A DNA stretch of 64,000 nucleotides from Stenopsyche tienmushanensis. Lineage: Eukaryota; Arthropoda; Insecta; Trichoptera; Stenopsychidae. The translations under genes and the position numbers were made by a program. The notes beneath the pieces are model-generated. The model worked only from the letters and a program-made list of their open reading frames with translations. It did no database searches and was not told where the DNA came from. Positions 24,003 to 37,260 of the stretch are shown here, in pieces. Each line of letters begins with the position of its first letter. The first letter of the stretch is position 1. The stretch covers positions 558,001-622,000 of the forward strand of contig WACJ01000520.1 in NCBI GenBank assembly GCA_008973525.1. The letters run 5' to 3'.

Positions 24003-24152
24003 ACAGCAAAGGCGTCCAAAGTCATTAACGAAGTTCTCGGGAAAGTCCGAACAGTAAACAAATGTCAATCTATGTTTCGAAATTTTAAATCGGATGATAT
24101 AACTTTGAGGGATGACCCTAAGTCGAAACGACCCTCAAAATTCAACCGCTGA
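24003..24152 (+). pseudogene. Mariner transposase N-terminal fragment
   Basis: Forty-nine codons are in frame before a stop. They include VRTVNKCQSMFRNFKSDDIT and LRDDPKSKRPS, the signature of the first helix-turn-helix of mariner transposases ('tVnkcQsWFrkFksGdisLrDdPrsGRPs'). No start, linker or catalytic part is present in frame. Sequence to about 24250 may be decayed continuation. No terminal repeats are visible nearby. Divergence suggests an old insertion of a family different from the other mariners here. Confidence 0.75.
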
Positions 24153-25652
24153 AATTAATTGCAAGATTATTGCAAAGGGGACACAATTTGTATTTGGATG
24201 CCGCATAAACTACATCCAATAGAAGAAAAGAAGATGGCAAAGGAAAGAAGGGATGAATAAAAAAGCTTTTTATATTTACAATTACATATTATCAAATGAA
24301 GATTCGGAAATTCAATTAGCCAAAGATCGATCGTAATTGAGAAAGACTCTCTCTTATGTTGAATTAACAAAGGCACTATGAATTTCGAACGATCATGTGA
24401 TATGCCCTGATATATGTTAGGTATTAAAAATCATGTAAAGACTAATTAATTCAGCTGAGAAATCACTCGCATTTGATCAATTTTAAGTTAAGATATGTGA
24501 TATATGTCAGCGTATTATTTTACATCAAACATTCCCGGGGATGAAAGGATAGTTCTTCAGCATTCGAATAAAATGTTTAACATAAATAGCTCAAGATCCA
24601 AAAATATTTTGCCGTCGTAAACTAATCGAAATCAGAAGGACAATGGAAGGTTGCGAGGTAGCGAAATTGAATATGCTCAATGTTATTCATCCAATTTGTC
24701 AAAGTACATCGCAGCACTAAAAGTTAATGAACGGTGACAAATACAATTTTTCAAATTCTCTTTTTGTCCCTTATTGCTTCGCCTATACGGCCTTCATTTG
24801 GCGCCGGTGTATTTTTTACGCATATGAAGACACATCGGAATGAAAGCTGATCTCGTGGAGACACAAAGAAAAGAATAAGGCCGCTGCTCCGACGAGAGGT
24901 GAAGGTGGAAAATGAAGAGTGAAGAAGAATGGATATCGTGAACGAATCGTAAAAAAGACCTGTCTATGGAAAATGGAAATTCTTGCTCCGTGAATAGACT
25001 GAGCCAGATGGCACAAATTGGGGAGACCCTCGCAGAAGTGCGGATCTGGATGAGGGTGGCACGCGGGGGCCCTTAAAATGTTATTTTAAAGCCGATTATT
25101 CGCAAAGAAGCAAACTGACGAAGAATAAAGATTTTCCTCATTCTTTCACCGGAACAATTCGGGCTGGAGGGGGGCACCGTTGTTTTGCGGCCTTTTGTTT
25201 CGTAATTAATTTCAATTAAGTTTTAGTATTTACAATGAATCATGTATTTTTGGGTCCATGGGCAATAGACAATGGGGGGTGGCGCCCCCGCCGAAAACTC
25301 TCCATGGTCGCCTCATTTCACTACTCATCGAACACGGTGTTTGTACTTCGCGGGCTATGTAATTAATTTAGCAATTATTTTGTTTCTCAGAAAACAAACA
25401 AACAGGTAGGGCAACAAATAATTAAGATGAATATTGGTCCACGTAAAAGTTTCCTGAATACGACCGAAAACCAAAAAGTGAACCGAACAATAAAAACTTT
25501 TTGTTCGACAAACGAAATTTATTGAAATATAGAGAAACGTTAATACTAAAATCGTTCCACAAGCAAACAATTTCTCATCTGATTGTATCCTCATACCTTC
25601 ATTTTCTATTTAAAAAAAACCTATAACGCTATAAATACATGTTTTGATTATA
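24153..25652. other. Unique sequence, no gene recognised
   Basis: The 24760-25340 part is GC-richer, with a 66-codon minus-strand frame of no recognisable family. Confidence 0.45.
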
Positions 25653-26174
25653 TTAGGTTATCCCGAAAGAAATCCATTATTTAAATTTCAGCTTAAAAAT
25701 GTATTTTTTCGCAATATTATTATATATAAGATATTCGCGTTTTCATTATTAACAACTTATATATATCTCTCCTACATGTTATCTATCTTCATCTTATAAA
25801 AACTAGACGATTTCCACTGAATACATGGATCCAAATCATTTTTGACTTCATATAAGTTTTAATTTTTTTAATCAAAATAGGGGCTAAATCTATCAAATAT
25901 GCTAAATGTGTTAAAACTACCCAGTTTAATTGTTTTATATTTTTGCAAATGAGTTTGGCTTTGTATAGACGTATGGATTCTCTGAAGATCTAATTTTTTT
26001 GTCGCCCATTTATGCTTAAAATTGGTTCATAAATATCATTGATACATAGATCAAGAAAAACCAACTTACAATGTCGAATATATTCTTCATTGGTTTGGGA
26101 CTTTGCTTTCTGGGCACAAATTGAACTCAAACGAGAGCATGCGATAATTATGGTTTTCTTTCGGGAGGACCTAA
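25653..26174. mobile_element. Mariner-type MITE, 522 bp
   Basis: The left end TTAGGTTATCCCGAAAGAAA and the reverse complement of the right end TTAGGTCCTCCCGAAAGAAA match at all but a few positions. TA lies immediately outside each end (25651-25652 and 26175-26176). The interior has no transposase frame. The ends resemble those of irritans-type mariners but differ from the element at 19474, so this is a separate non-autonomous family or a strongly decayed deletion derivative. Confidence 0.75.
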
Positions 26175-26176
26175 TA

Positions 26177-27028
26177 TTTCTTTATACGGCATCAAACAGT
26201 AATCATACTAAAAATGTTTTTTTGATTTGTTTTTAAGCAAACTAGCTGGAAACAGAATAGATGCAATATTAGAATTTAGTCTTTAGCAATGTGAATGACG
26301 ATATTTAAAAATGACCGATAGAAAAGCATATTAATTAAGTAAATTTGATTGAATTGGCATTTTATACAGCGCAAAAATGTTGAAGTTATTAAGCATTTTA
26401 CTCTAAAAGGCCCTAAGAAAGACCTAGACTTAGATGAACAATGGTAGATAGATTAAAATGAAGACTTATACACTGATCACAATAAAACTAAAATGAAAAC
26501 TTCCACAAAGCTTAGCTCCATTCAATGAAATTTGTAAAGACCTCTCAGTCAATCAATCAAAAATACTTTTTACAAAAAATTAAGAATGTCTCAAAAATGT
26601 GAATATTTCGTACAATGAAAAGCGTTTCTACTTAGTGCTTAATTATTTTCTTATTCCTTAATCATGAGCGATATTATATAATTTTTGCTTCAAAATACAA
26701 CCCATTTTTTGTGCATATTCTGTGTTTCGTATAGCATAAATTTATATAACGCGAAATGCAAATTTTCAATATGAAGATCCTTGGTCGCTTGTAATATTTC
26801 ATGACCCGAAAGTGTTTTTCTATTTTATGAAAACCCAAACAGAAACAGGACAACAGTAAAATTGCATATCGGGATCGTAAAGTGTCAATACAAATTTCAT
26901 CATCCAATCATCATTAAATCATGATTTAATTAAAAAATAATTCAATACCGCTGTAGGTAGAATATATTTGAGGATTTACAACAATAAAAATCATTTAAAT
27001 AGCGTATAGATCCGATCATAGTTCGTAG
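26177..27028. other. Unique AT-rich sequence, nothing recognised
   Basis: A 77-codon minus-strand frame (26674-26907) has no recognisable motif. Confidence 0.45.
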
Positions 27029-27079
27029 TTGGCTGCGAAGCTCAAATGCACTTATTATGCATTTAAGATTCGTAGCCAA
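27029..27079. other. Imperfect 22-bp hairpin with 7-nt loop
   Basis: TTGGCTGCGAAGCTCAAATG (then CA) pairs with TGCATTTAAGATTCGTAGCC (then AA) with three differences, one of them a possible G-U pair. The size is at the low end for a microRNA precursor, but the pairing could equally mark a short mobile element or chance. No seed known to me is claimed. Confidence 0.55.
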
Positions 27080-29599
27080 TCGCCAAATCTGAGCCGTTAT
27101 ACAAATTTACATGAATTCGTCTATTGATTATATATTTTGTTGTTAAAGTGAAGTTATCTGTGACGAAAAATCAATACAGCATCACATCAACATTATTGAA
27201 AAATGAAGGGTGAGTGATTCTAAATATTATTTTTTTAAATTTATTTTCATGTGTTTAAACCCTTTTTTGTTTGAAGTATTACTAAGTTTATTTATTAAAT
27301 GCCAAAAAAAAATTCGGCAGCTTTATCACGAAAGCCTTTACACATTTTTTTCATCAATTCTTAAGTGAAACATGCCTGAATGCCTCTAATATTCTTACTA
27401 GAAAGCTTCTCGTGCTTTCGCTCGGCTCTTGTAGGTTCGTATTAATATACAATAAAACATGCTTCCCGTGTCAACTTTTGTATATAGCAGGTGAGCTTTA
27501 AGCTCTATGTGCTGAAGGCAAAGTATATTGTGGCTGTAAAACTTGATTGTCATTCTACTAACTACGTTCACACGCCAAGACCAGATGCCACAAGTTATCA
27601 AAATGTTGATGGTTCTATTATGTTTTACTTCGTTTTATGATTAACAAACAACATATGACATTTTCATTATTATTTTTTTCTTGTAAAGCGTACGATGATA
27701 TCAAGAAACGTGCGTGCTTTCAACATACTCCCATTTGGAATAATATTGTACCATATATGATACTATAACGCGTTTATTACATGCAATCTTGTAGTATTCA
27801 TATAAGCCACTAGAAAGCGCCACCTTCGATGTGTGATAGGTTGCAAATCGTCGCTAAAAGATTGATATTTAAATATCAATGTAAAAATATTTGTATTAAG
27901 TAATAAAAGCGAAATAGAGCTTTTATACGATGACGTATAACGATCGCAGTTTTTCAGCTTGGAGTAGTATACCGTTCAAAGGTACTTAAGTCCTTGGGTT
28001 TCGGAAACCGGATGTGAGCCTCTCTAGGAAATATCCCTCGTCAGCCCCCAGGATATTCAATAATATAACGAGGATGAAACTTTGTTCATACAACTCGCAT
28101 AATAATTGATTGATTGCGCGAGGGACCCGTCGTTATCGACATTAATTGATATTAATGTGTATCACAGCTTCAAATTCGCACGACATTCAAAATAATACAC
28201 ATTTAAAACGTGAAAGTTTTAAAAATTAACAGTTTTGACTGACTAAGCGGAAGGACATTCATTAGTTGGATACGGTTCGTTTAATCCTCTCGCCCCGTTC
28301 GTCCTTTTCGACCCTTTGTCATGAAGCTCGGCTCGAATCGCTCTACGAAATTCATGTCCTGGTATATTATTATCAATTAGAACGAGTGGATTATCACATG
28401 CGAATTATGCTCCTGGCAGCAGTTGGTTGTGAAGAGGTTAATCTCGCGCTTAGGTGCGTTCGATGGAATCCACTCGGTTTATTGTTCAATTGCACTTGTG
28501 TCGCAAAATTGGCGCAATCTAATTCCATCAATGAATCTATTGCATAACAGGCTACCCTTGTGGAAAAAGGGGTTGATCGTATCAACAATACTCACATCGT
28601 CGTTGCTTTAAAACAAACTCATAATTGCTCATCAATTTCTATTATTAGGGTTTTAAATGAGTTTTAAAATTTAAAAATAAATAAATCTGTACTAACGTTT
28701 TTTGCAATTTATAAACGTAAAATTGAAGTTAAACCATCGCTAAAATACAAAATTATTATTGTTTTGAATCAATGACATTGATTGCTGACAGTAGCGTTAT
28801 TTACCTCATTTCAAGATTGAGAGTTTTTAAGCCGCGTAAGTTTGTTTTCGTTTTGACGAATTTCGTCGATGTGAGATAAGATTTGAAATGTCTACGAAGA
28901 CGATATGCAAAGACTTATCTGGCTACAAAAAGCATATATTATCTGCTGACGCGTGACGGGATTTAACGGCTGTGTACGTCAAAGTGTTAAATCTAATAGT
29001 ACAACATATTATGAATATTTTCACAAGGTTCGACCGGCTAAAAGGGTCGTATTTTAATCGCTTATTTCCCAAAAATCTAATTTTGAGTTTTAAAGAAAAT
29101 ATTCAGATTTTTTAATTCGTGTTAAGTTTCTAAGGTTCCCCGAAAACCAAGTCTCAACAGTTGAATTTTCAATATTTTTAAATGAAAATTTCATGAAATA
29201 TTGCTCTTTCGTACGCTTTAAAGTTTGAATAAAATATTTTATTATATTAAAATATAGATATATAGAAAATATGTATTTTCTCCGCTTTAAATCGCATGTA
29301 ACCCATAAGTTGCCTTACTTTTTTATATTAGATTTAGTTACAAAAACAATCAAAATTTTATGATTGATTTAATTAATTAACAATTAGATAGTATAATAAA
29401 CATGTGCATGTCTATTTTCTATATGCGAATAAGTATTGTATCTTTAAAATGTTATATAAAAACATTAGGTAGTTATGTTATAAGAGATTATTTGTTACAC
29501 GCAGTTCCCAATTTCGCCGACTACAACGGCAATCTCACGCGCATAAACCCGCACCCGACTAAAGAGTGTTAATGGGGTATTCAAGTCTAGAATTTCTAG
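27080..29599. other. Unique sequence with two TTAA-type termini
   Basis: A GC-richer block (27960-28620) holds overlapping short frames (28266-28547 plus; 28394-28588 minus) that I cannot assign. Termini ending ...GTACGTCAAAGTG|TTAA (28991) and ...CACCCGACTAAAGAGTG|TTAA (29568) resemble the TTAACAC ends elsewhere, but partners were not found. Confidence 0.4.
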
Positions 29600-29609
29600 A
29601 ATCGTTTTT

Positions 29610-29960
29610 TTTTTTGCATATTTTCAATTTTTAAACCGGTTCTACCAGAATAATATCTTTACACGCGTTTTTCTCAAAACTACTTTTTTCAACATGGTAT
29701 CGAAAGTTTTAATTAACTGATTTACTTTAAATTGGGTATTAAACTTTTATATATAATCTTTTATTGTTTTAACCAGATTTATGACAAAATTTTATTTTTA
29801 CCTATTTTAAAAAGAATTAAAACTGAAAAAATAAGGCCAAGAAATGGTATTTTTTTAAACAGTCGCCATTTTATGAATATATATATATATTTATTGAGGT
29901 AAAGACTATGGCGACATCTTTACTAATTAGGAATATTTTTTTATTTTAGATGACTAGAAG
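29610..29960 (+). mobile_element. Pogo-like element fragment, copy C
   Basis: This stretch matches the interior of the complete element at 52286-53153. Shared blocks include ACGCGTTTTTCTC, AAACAGTCG(C/T)CATTTT and GACATCTTTACTAATTA, in the same order and spacing. Neither terminus is present. It is older or truncated. Confidence 0.6.
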
Positions 29961-32900
29961 GGTTGAAATCTTACAATTTACCAGCCTATAACTTGTTTAA
30001 TTTTCTTTTTTTTCCTTTTTTTGGGCATTCTGAAAATATTAGTAAATAATGAAATTGAAAAAACACCCAAAATATGTGCTTCTATACTAGAATAACACCT
30101 TAATATTATAGATTTGGATCACAATTAAGCCATTTAATGCATTAAATGCTATTTCAATTTCATAAATATTATTTTATTATTACAAACTATGTACGTTATA
30201 TGATAATATGTACAACACAAATACAATGCCTTTAATTCATTACGTAATACTTAAAAGATTGATATTTAATTTATTTGGAATATAAAAGGGTCTTTAGCAA
30301 CGGACAAAAAATACCTGCTCTAAGTATAGATAGTGGACTTTTTGTATTCAAAATGATCGCAAAAACTAATATTTTTCCTCCGTTTATTTAGAGTATTTTT
30401 TATATAAATTTCTTCATCTAAAAGTCTTCTGCAGAGATAAAAGAATTTCTATTCGAATGAAAATTTCGTTCAACTGTGAGAAGAATGCGAGACGAGAGGA
30501 GGTAAGAAGGAGTGAAGGATGTAAGCACCACTGACCACCTTTTCTCGTTAAATTCAAGCAATTTCCAGGGAAAACAAAAGCTTTCTTTTATTTAAATAAA
30601 TATATCCATAGCTTCTATTTCAATTCTCATTATTCAAATCGCCCACTCTCAATGGAGGTGGATGTAAATTTTTGCGCCGGTAATTTGCTCGACAGTTTCA
30701 TTGCATAATCATTTTCCTCATCGGCGTACTTAGTACACAGTATCGAAGAAAAAAATGTATAATGGTATGTATCCTAATGAGAAAATCCAAGAAGCTTGGG
30801 AGTCTAGCGTGTTGCGTGTAACGAAGCAAGTCTTCGTGTCCTTGCCAAGGATATTCTACTTCAAAGGATCGAGTGCGGTTTCAACTTTATCAAGCTATCA
30901 GCCTGATGGCTATGAAGGCCGCAACAGCTACCGTTCCTTTGATACACAGTGAAACGTATTCTTTCATCATTATGCTATAGATTCTATTTTTTTTTTATTT
31001 TAAAAATATGCTCATTTTAAATGGAATATTTTTCAATATTAAAAGCACCAGAAAGTAATCCATTTTTTTCCAAAAATGTATGTATTCATAGAACCTAAAC
31101 TAACAATAGTTATAGATGCAGTATCTAGCAATTAAGATAGGTGGGATAGGAAGTCAAAATATTTTAATCATTTTGCAGAATAAATTTATCTTGTAAGAAA
31201 TAAGATGCATAACCCATTGATGAGTAATCGCGCATATGTGCGTTCGTATTCGAATGATATAGAAAGAGCATTTTCGCACATTTAATGCGAAGTGAATCGA
31301 AGAGAATCTCATCATACACTCGTACAACGATGGCAAGGCTGTGCTATAAAGTTACCCCTACACGTCTAAATATAACTTGTATCTCTATAAAGGAATACAA
31401 TATTTGAACTTTATTTTCATAGAGCATAAAATAGAGAGTCATCACATCAATAATCAACATATGACGACAAAATAAAAATTATAATAGAATTTGTCCATAT
31501 CCGGTCAAAACTATTAGGTATAGGGACTTCTTAGATCGTCGGTGATCTTAAAATCATAATAAATAACAAAAAAGCTACATAAATCAATTATATACTTAAA
31601 ACTCAACATGTCTTCTTGGCTAAGAGCTAAAGAAACACGTGAATTATTTATGTTTACGCAAAAAAATAAACGAATATTATGTGCTATCAACGATGTTAGG
31701 GTCTATTTATTTATATACAAGCTTGAGTCAAGCTGCGCGGTCCTGAAGGAAAAGTGGATTTATGTGGACGATAAGTGATAGACATACGAATATAGCATCT
31801 TGTTTAACTCAATTTAACATTAACTCACTAAACAAATGGTTAATAAGTTTTTTTAAATCTTAATATTTATATTTTTTAATACGTTTACCTTTATTTCTTG
31901 ATCGTATAAAAAACCGCTTTGCGATAGCGTAAGCGTTATACAAAAAGATTTTTTTTATATGATTTAAATGTGAAAACATATTTGGATTCACCAATGTGTC
32001 TCTAGCACAATAATTTCTATAATATTTTTCTACGAAAAAACTTATTGACTCACCGGCGAGTCGCTGGCAGTTAATTGATTAAAAGGCTTCTAAGTTTTAA
32101 TTCATTTTCGACCTTTTCAAAATATGTATAAATATGATATTCATATTTATGATGAAACATTTCCATTATATCTAAAGTATTTCAATTTATTCTGTCACAA
32201 TTTTAATTTATCATATTAAGTGTCTAATTTTTCTGAAGTCGTCGTACATCAAACGCCACCCCATTAGTCGATTATTTGACATTAAAGGCAAATATAATAT
32301 GAATAACCTCTGCTCGCCGAAAACTGACGAAAAGGTGTCCCTTTCTGCTGAAAAATATTTACATTTGCAAACAAGAGCTATGTGATATGTCCGCCATCGC
32401 GCATGATTAATTAGAATGCTAAGAGACAATTCCAATATTTGTATTGGAATCGTTCAATACTCCCTCTCGTCATCATCCCCATGAAACCGTACACCGAAAC
32501 ATCGGTCCTAAATAAAACAATGTAATTCATGAGATATCATATATCGGCCCACCGGACAGGTTAATTACAAACGTTGGGCTTCTACGGCACAAATTTCAAA
32601 ATGGACCCGCAAACGGTTGGCCCCCGTGGATTGAAAGCCTTCAAGCGTTTTAGTCCATCCCTTGGTATTGAATTTCCGAGTACTTTTCCCGAATCCCCTA
32701 AACACGATAGGCATAAGCACAAAATGTTTAAAGTTCGACTATTTGATATCGCATTTTTAATATTAAACTCAATTAAACATCATAATTTATAACACTTAAT
32801 ATTGCGAACATAAATTCATTAAAATTGTATTTGACAGACAATTCCCAGGTCTCTATTGAACGAAAACTCGATCAAACCGGTATGAATAAAATGTTTTATA

Positions 32901-33914
32901 TCTAGTGTAGATCAGCGAATAGTCATGAAAAATGAGGATCTGCTCTGGTCATAATTTACATCGAAGGTCCCTCTACGCTATTTAATAGAATCGATATCAC
33001 GTAATTTGCAATATATTATACATTTATCATCATAAAAATACAAATTCATCGGTTATTTGATGTGATTATAATGTTATCGTCTTGAATTTGTTACATAATA
33101 GAAGCCAGTTTGTATTGCACGAGTATCGATAGTTATCTGAATATATAATAGGATGACTTTGGCTATATACCGAAGATCGAAAATTGAGTCTTTGTTGTTC
33201 TTGATATTCATCCATTCTATGGAGATTATGTACGATAGCATCAAAAATGCTGGGGCTTGCGTTTATATATACTCGACAATTTAATATTTGCCAGTTTTGC
33301 ATCTAATGCTTGATGCCTCAGTATACTACTATGTAAAAGTCTATCCCATTTAATTGTTTGTGGATCATATTAACCTATAAATATTATATTGTTATGTAAA
33401 CTAATAGTTTTTTATAAACGTTTACAATATTATTAAAATGCAACTATGCCTTGCCATAGTTTGAATACATTAATTCCACATGCTTTAGGACTAAAATATA
33501 ATCGATTTTTAATGGATATAATGACAATATTTTTGCATATAATGATAAAATATCCCTTGTAAACATGATTGTTATTGTAATGAAATTTATAACGAATTTT
33601 GCCAAAAAATATGAGATAAATAGCAAACTTTGTTCATTTTCAATACAGAGTTTGATTCTTAACTTGAACAACAACAAAACAATACATTTAAGATAACTTA
33701 AAAAATATTGCTTGAATGAATTTGAATCAATTCAATTAATAGATGATTCGTACCAAATTAATTAAATTGTAGGATCTAATGGATATGCTTTGTTTGACGG
33801 GAGGGATGATGCATATTTTATGGCATTTTACAATAGGAAAAGAAGCATCTGTTGTGCCCGACGATAAATGCATTTAGGTCAATTTCGATACAAATAGATA
33901 TGTTTAAAATTTAA
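29961..33914. other. Unique AT-rich sequence, no gene recognised
   Basis: Small frames only, such as 30755-30952 (65 codons) in a GC-richer patch, not assignable. A short repeat at 31700-31765 is listed separately. A TA microsatellite lies near 29877-29890, just before this stretch. Confidence 0.45.
31700..31765 (+). repeat. Short repeat shared with 61176-61245
   Basis: Both copies start G(T/-)TATTTATT, pass through GCTTG...CAAGCT, and end in AAAAGTGGATTTAT after a GC-rich patch. The copies differ by several indels. Confidence 0.4.
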
Positions 33915-34488
33915 TAGATCGCCCAATAAGTTCGTAGGATAACATATAATTGGCGCCAATATTATCTAATATTTTTGGTCACCAACCTTCAAATAATATG
34001 TGTAAAATTTCATGACAATCTGAGGTTTAGTTCATAAGTAATAGTGGTTTTAGTGTTGCTAATTTTGTAATTTCGTGTGTTGATAAAGCTTTAAATTTAT
34101 TTTTAATAGTAAAAAAAGACAAATAGTAAATAAGTGGTTTGCTGATTTTAAACGCGACCATACAAACACCGATGATGCTGAAAGCTCTGATCGTCTAAAT
34201 TAAACACTTGTTCCAGAAAGCATAAAAAAGTGCACCAAATAGTCTCCACAGATCTTAAATGGAAGTTGTATGAGATAGCCTTAAAGATATCATAAGTATT
34301 CGCAATTTTGCATCAACATTTGTCTATGAGAAAGCGCTGTTCGAAGTGCGTACCGCGTTTGCTCACAGTCGATCAAAAACAACAACGCGTCCCAAATGAA
34401 AAAGAAAAATGTCCTTTTTCACCATGTCATAAAATAGTTGTTGTTTTATTAATCATGCTAGCCTACGAATTTATTGAGTTATATGATG
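33915..34488 (+). mobile_element. Internally deleted mariner
   Basis: The left end contains CCCAATAAGTTCGTAGGATA. The reverse complement of the right end contains CTCAATAAATTCGTAGGCTA, so short inverted repeats bound about 575 bp. Between them lie an N-terminal transposase remnant and then the terminus, with the catalytic part missing. The ends are of the same type as the fragment at 57706. Exact borders are uncertain by a few bases. Confidence 0.75.
34132..34437 (+). pseudogene. Mariner transposase N-terminal remnant
   Basis: The first frame (34132-34203) reads WFADFKRDHTNTDDAESSDR, the WF..Fk.g....dd...sGRP region of the mauritiana/mellifera-type mariners. After several stops and a frame change, 34308-34437 reads LHQHLSMRKRCSKCVPRLLT then VDQKQQR. 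This is the 'l..hL.mrKlcarWVPr.Lt.dqk..R' linker. The DDE domain is deleted. At least one frameshift and several stops separate the pieces, so it is non-functional. Confidence 0.82.
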
Positions 34489-36759
34489 ATCACATGGGGA
34501 TGTAAATAAAGTTTTGCTCCGTTTAATACTATCAAGAAATTCACAATCTTTCACTTTAATATATTTTTTTAATTTTGCGTTTAATTGTTAGAGTTGCTTC
34601 ATAAATTAAATTTGAAACCAATGGTATTCTCATTCTTGAATGTATTAATATTATTTGGTGCAGTAGTTCCTAAACTAAGGGTCGCAATCCCAACTATATG
34701 CAACAGTGCTGGAACTTTAGCATGTTTAATTGGTTCATAGTTGTATTTCGAACTTATTCAACTGATTCATAGCTCAATTAATGTATATAGTTTACACAAA
34801 TTTACCAGGTGCAATCATTTGAAAGTAATGAAGAGCCGAAATAGAACTTTTATTCAAATTCTGATGAAAATATTGTTTTGTTAAGGTGGCAGTGTCATGT
34901 CGTTTTAATATCTGCCTTTTACAAAAATTAAAAGGCACCTTTCTCTCAAATTAATTCCAGCAGGCAGGTGTATGAAAATCTCCCCTTTTACAAAATGAAT
35001 GAGGGGTTTCTAGTACCTATAGTAAATTACAGACATTTTAGACTTATCTCTTAATGCGGCAGGGCTAACGAGGTCCTGCGAAGGACCGTGTTCGTTTGCT
35101 TTTACAGTTTTCACGTTTGTTAAGACCATTGTCCGAATTTACAGAACCAGACGTGAATGGAGGTTTTATTTTTTTGCAGCCACCCTCTTCGCACTTAAGG
35201 GCGAATGTGTGCAGGCGGTCACGGCTTTTATGTCAATTTTACCAGGAGTTTCTTATTCTCGCAGCTATAAACCAAAATTGCAAATTCTAAAATGTGCTCG
35301 GAACGGGAGCTCTTTGCCTCTGCGCCGTCTTTATGCAACGGGTTAAATCGATGGAATTCAATATCAACCCTGAAGGAGTACCGCCGTTGAATATCAACAG
35401 TTTTTGTCACAATGGAGATCATATACGTTTTCACAAAATTCAATATCCTGTAAGGATGCTGAAAATCAACGACTCACTGTGAAACTGAACGATCCGACCA
35501 TTGCATATTATATTTGTCAAAATCTTCAAGACTATTTTCTACCAATATCTATATTGAATTCTCCTTGAAATGTTTAAAATCAATAAGCATTCGTTATTTA
35601 ACCATATATGAACGTCAAAATATATATTTAGTCATTTTTATTAGATCAAACACTTTGCTTGCGGGGGTGTATTTCTGTAGTATAAAATCCCATAGTCATA
35701 AACTTAATTAAAATTGCAGTTAGTTTAGATTATTAACTAACTGCAATTTTAAATTTAAAAAAATCATTATTCAAATATATATATATATATTATATAGCAT
35801 TGTATTGAAAGGGTTAAGAGTCAATGTGTCTAAATTTTCACGAGAAAGCATTTATTCTTCAATGGTCGCTCACGTACGATCTCAATTCAAATAAAATCTT
35901 TGGCTTAAAAGACTTGGCTGGCCGCAAGTAAATCTAAGAATTTACTTAAGGTTCAACTTTTACCGGATATTGCATCTATCGTTCGCGAAATATTTGTATT
36001 TTCTTAGAGTTTTATTTTGTATTTTTTATTTATATCATTTAAGCCAGCAAATGTCGCAATTAGACGTAAAGAAGGCAAATATTTCTTGATTTTCAAATTT
36101 TTAAATCCCAAGGGGTTTGATGTAAAATTTCGTTCTGCTTAGCATATTTGATGAATTCCACATTGTTTAGCTAAGAGTTTACGATTAGGCTTTCATTTAC
36201 TGGGTTAAGCGAGCCTAGCCAGGTCCAATACCTCAGAGGATTTCCGAATCCAAAATTTGGCGGAATCGACGAATACATTTCCGACTTGATGAGGCTTCAA
36301 ATTCCAATTCAATGCTTCGATATAGAACAGGCCTCTGCGGACGTCTCCGAACAATGGACGTCCGAGTGGCAATTAGTGCCAATCATCCGCGCCGCATGTT
36401 ATTGTAGACGCTTCCCTGACAGGAAAGCCTCAAGGGTACCTGCCAAGCCCTTAACAATATGAAGGAATCACCATACAACAGTGCACTTAAGAAGACACTA
36501 AATGAATTCCCTGCAGATTCTGGAAAGGAAATCAACGTCAAAGAAAATGCTCCATCGAAGAAAATCTTCAACATTGCTTCAAATCCTATACATATTTATA
36601 TTGCATCAATCTGATTTAGCAATACAAACTTTCTCATTTAATTGTGATATTAGGAGGACCCGAAAGTATTCGAACAATTTGGGACCTGTGTTTGTATCCA
36701 GATACAATGACAGAAACATCTGTGTCAGTTACAGAAGCCAGTAAAATACCACCAATGCA
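34489..36759. other. Unique sequence; hairpin at 35708; no gene recognised
   Basis: GC-richer blocks lie at 34960-35480 and 36170-36560. Frames of 60-80 codons there overlap on both strands and carry no recognisable motif. Confidence 0.45.
35708..35752. other. Perfect 18-bp hairpin, 9-nt loop
   Basis: TTAAAATTGCAGTTAGTT, a 9-nt loop, then AACTAACTGCAATTTTAA. It is a perfect stem. It could be a small fold-back repeat or a structured RNA element. No adjacent gene explains it. Confidence 0.7.
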
Positions 36760-37200
36760 CCAAGAACGGGAGAACCATCGAATTTTTGTAACGATACATT
36801 TAAATCCACAACAACGAAATAGTCCCTTTTTGAAAAGAATTGTAACTGACAATCAAAAATGGATCATTTACGATAATATACAACAAAAAATCGATGGTTT
36901 TTTTGAAAATCGCATTAAAAAGATCTGCATAAGAACAGACCCAAATGTATATAATTAAGCAAAATTGATACTGAATAAAATACGGGAATTAAACTCGGAA
37001 ATGTTACCGTATCTTTCTTATTCACTGGACCTCATCCCGACGAATTTTCATCTTATCTACTATCTACCTGAGAGAAAAACGCTTCAAAAATGCAACTGAA
37101 TTGAAAACTTACAGTCAGAATTTTTTTACAAATAAAATAATCAAACGATTGCCAAAAACGATGGAAAGATGCGTTGAATAATGAAAGGAATTATATTCTA
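36760..37200 (+). pseudogene. Highly decayed mariner transposase fossil
   Basis: One frame reads QQRNSPFLKRIVTDNQKWII then YDNIQQK (36810-36890). This is the region around the first catalytic residue of mariners, but the position normally occupied by Asp in TGDEKW is Asn here. About 100 nt later (36995-37200) pieces in shifting frames read LPYLSYSLDLIPTNFHL and then FKNATELKTY, RLPK and WKDAL-like residues, matching the third-aspartate region and C-terminus. The second catalytic region is missing. Between the halves sits a piece (about 36885-36960) resembling a pogo terminus. Confidence 0.72.
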
Positions 37201-37260
37201 TAATATTGGATATAATTTTTTTGTTATACATAAATTTGATCTTTTTCACTAAATATTCGA

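Noticed and set aside
35063..35095. Hammerhead-ribozyme-like string (CTAACGAG, GGTCC/GGACC stem)
   Set aside because: The essential core positions differ (CTAACGAG for CTGATGAG, GTG for GAA) and no helix I/III pairing is convincing.
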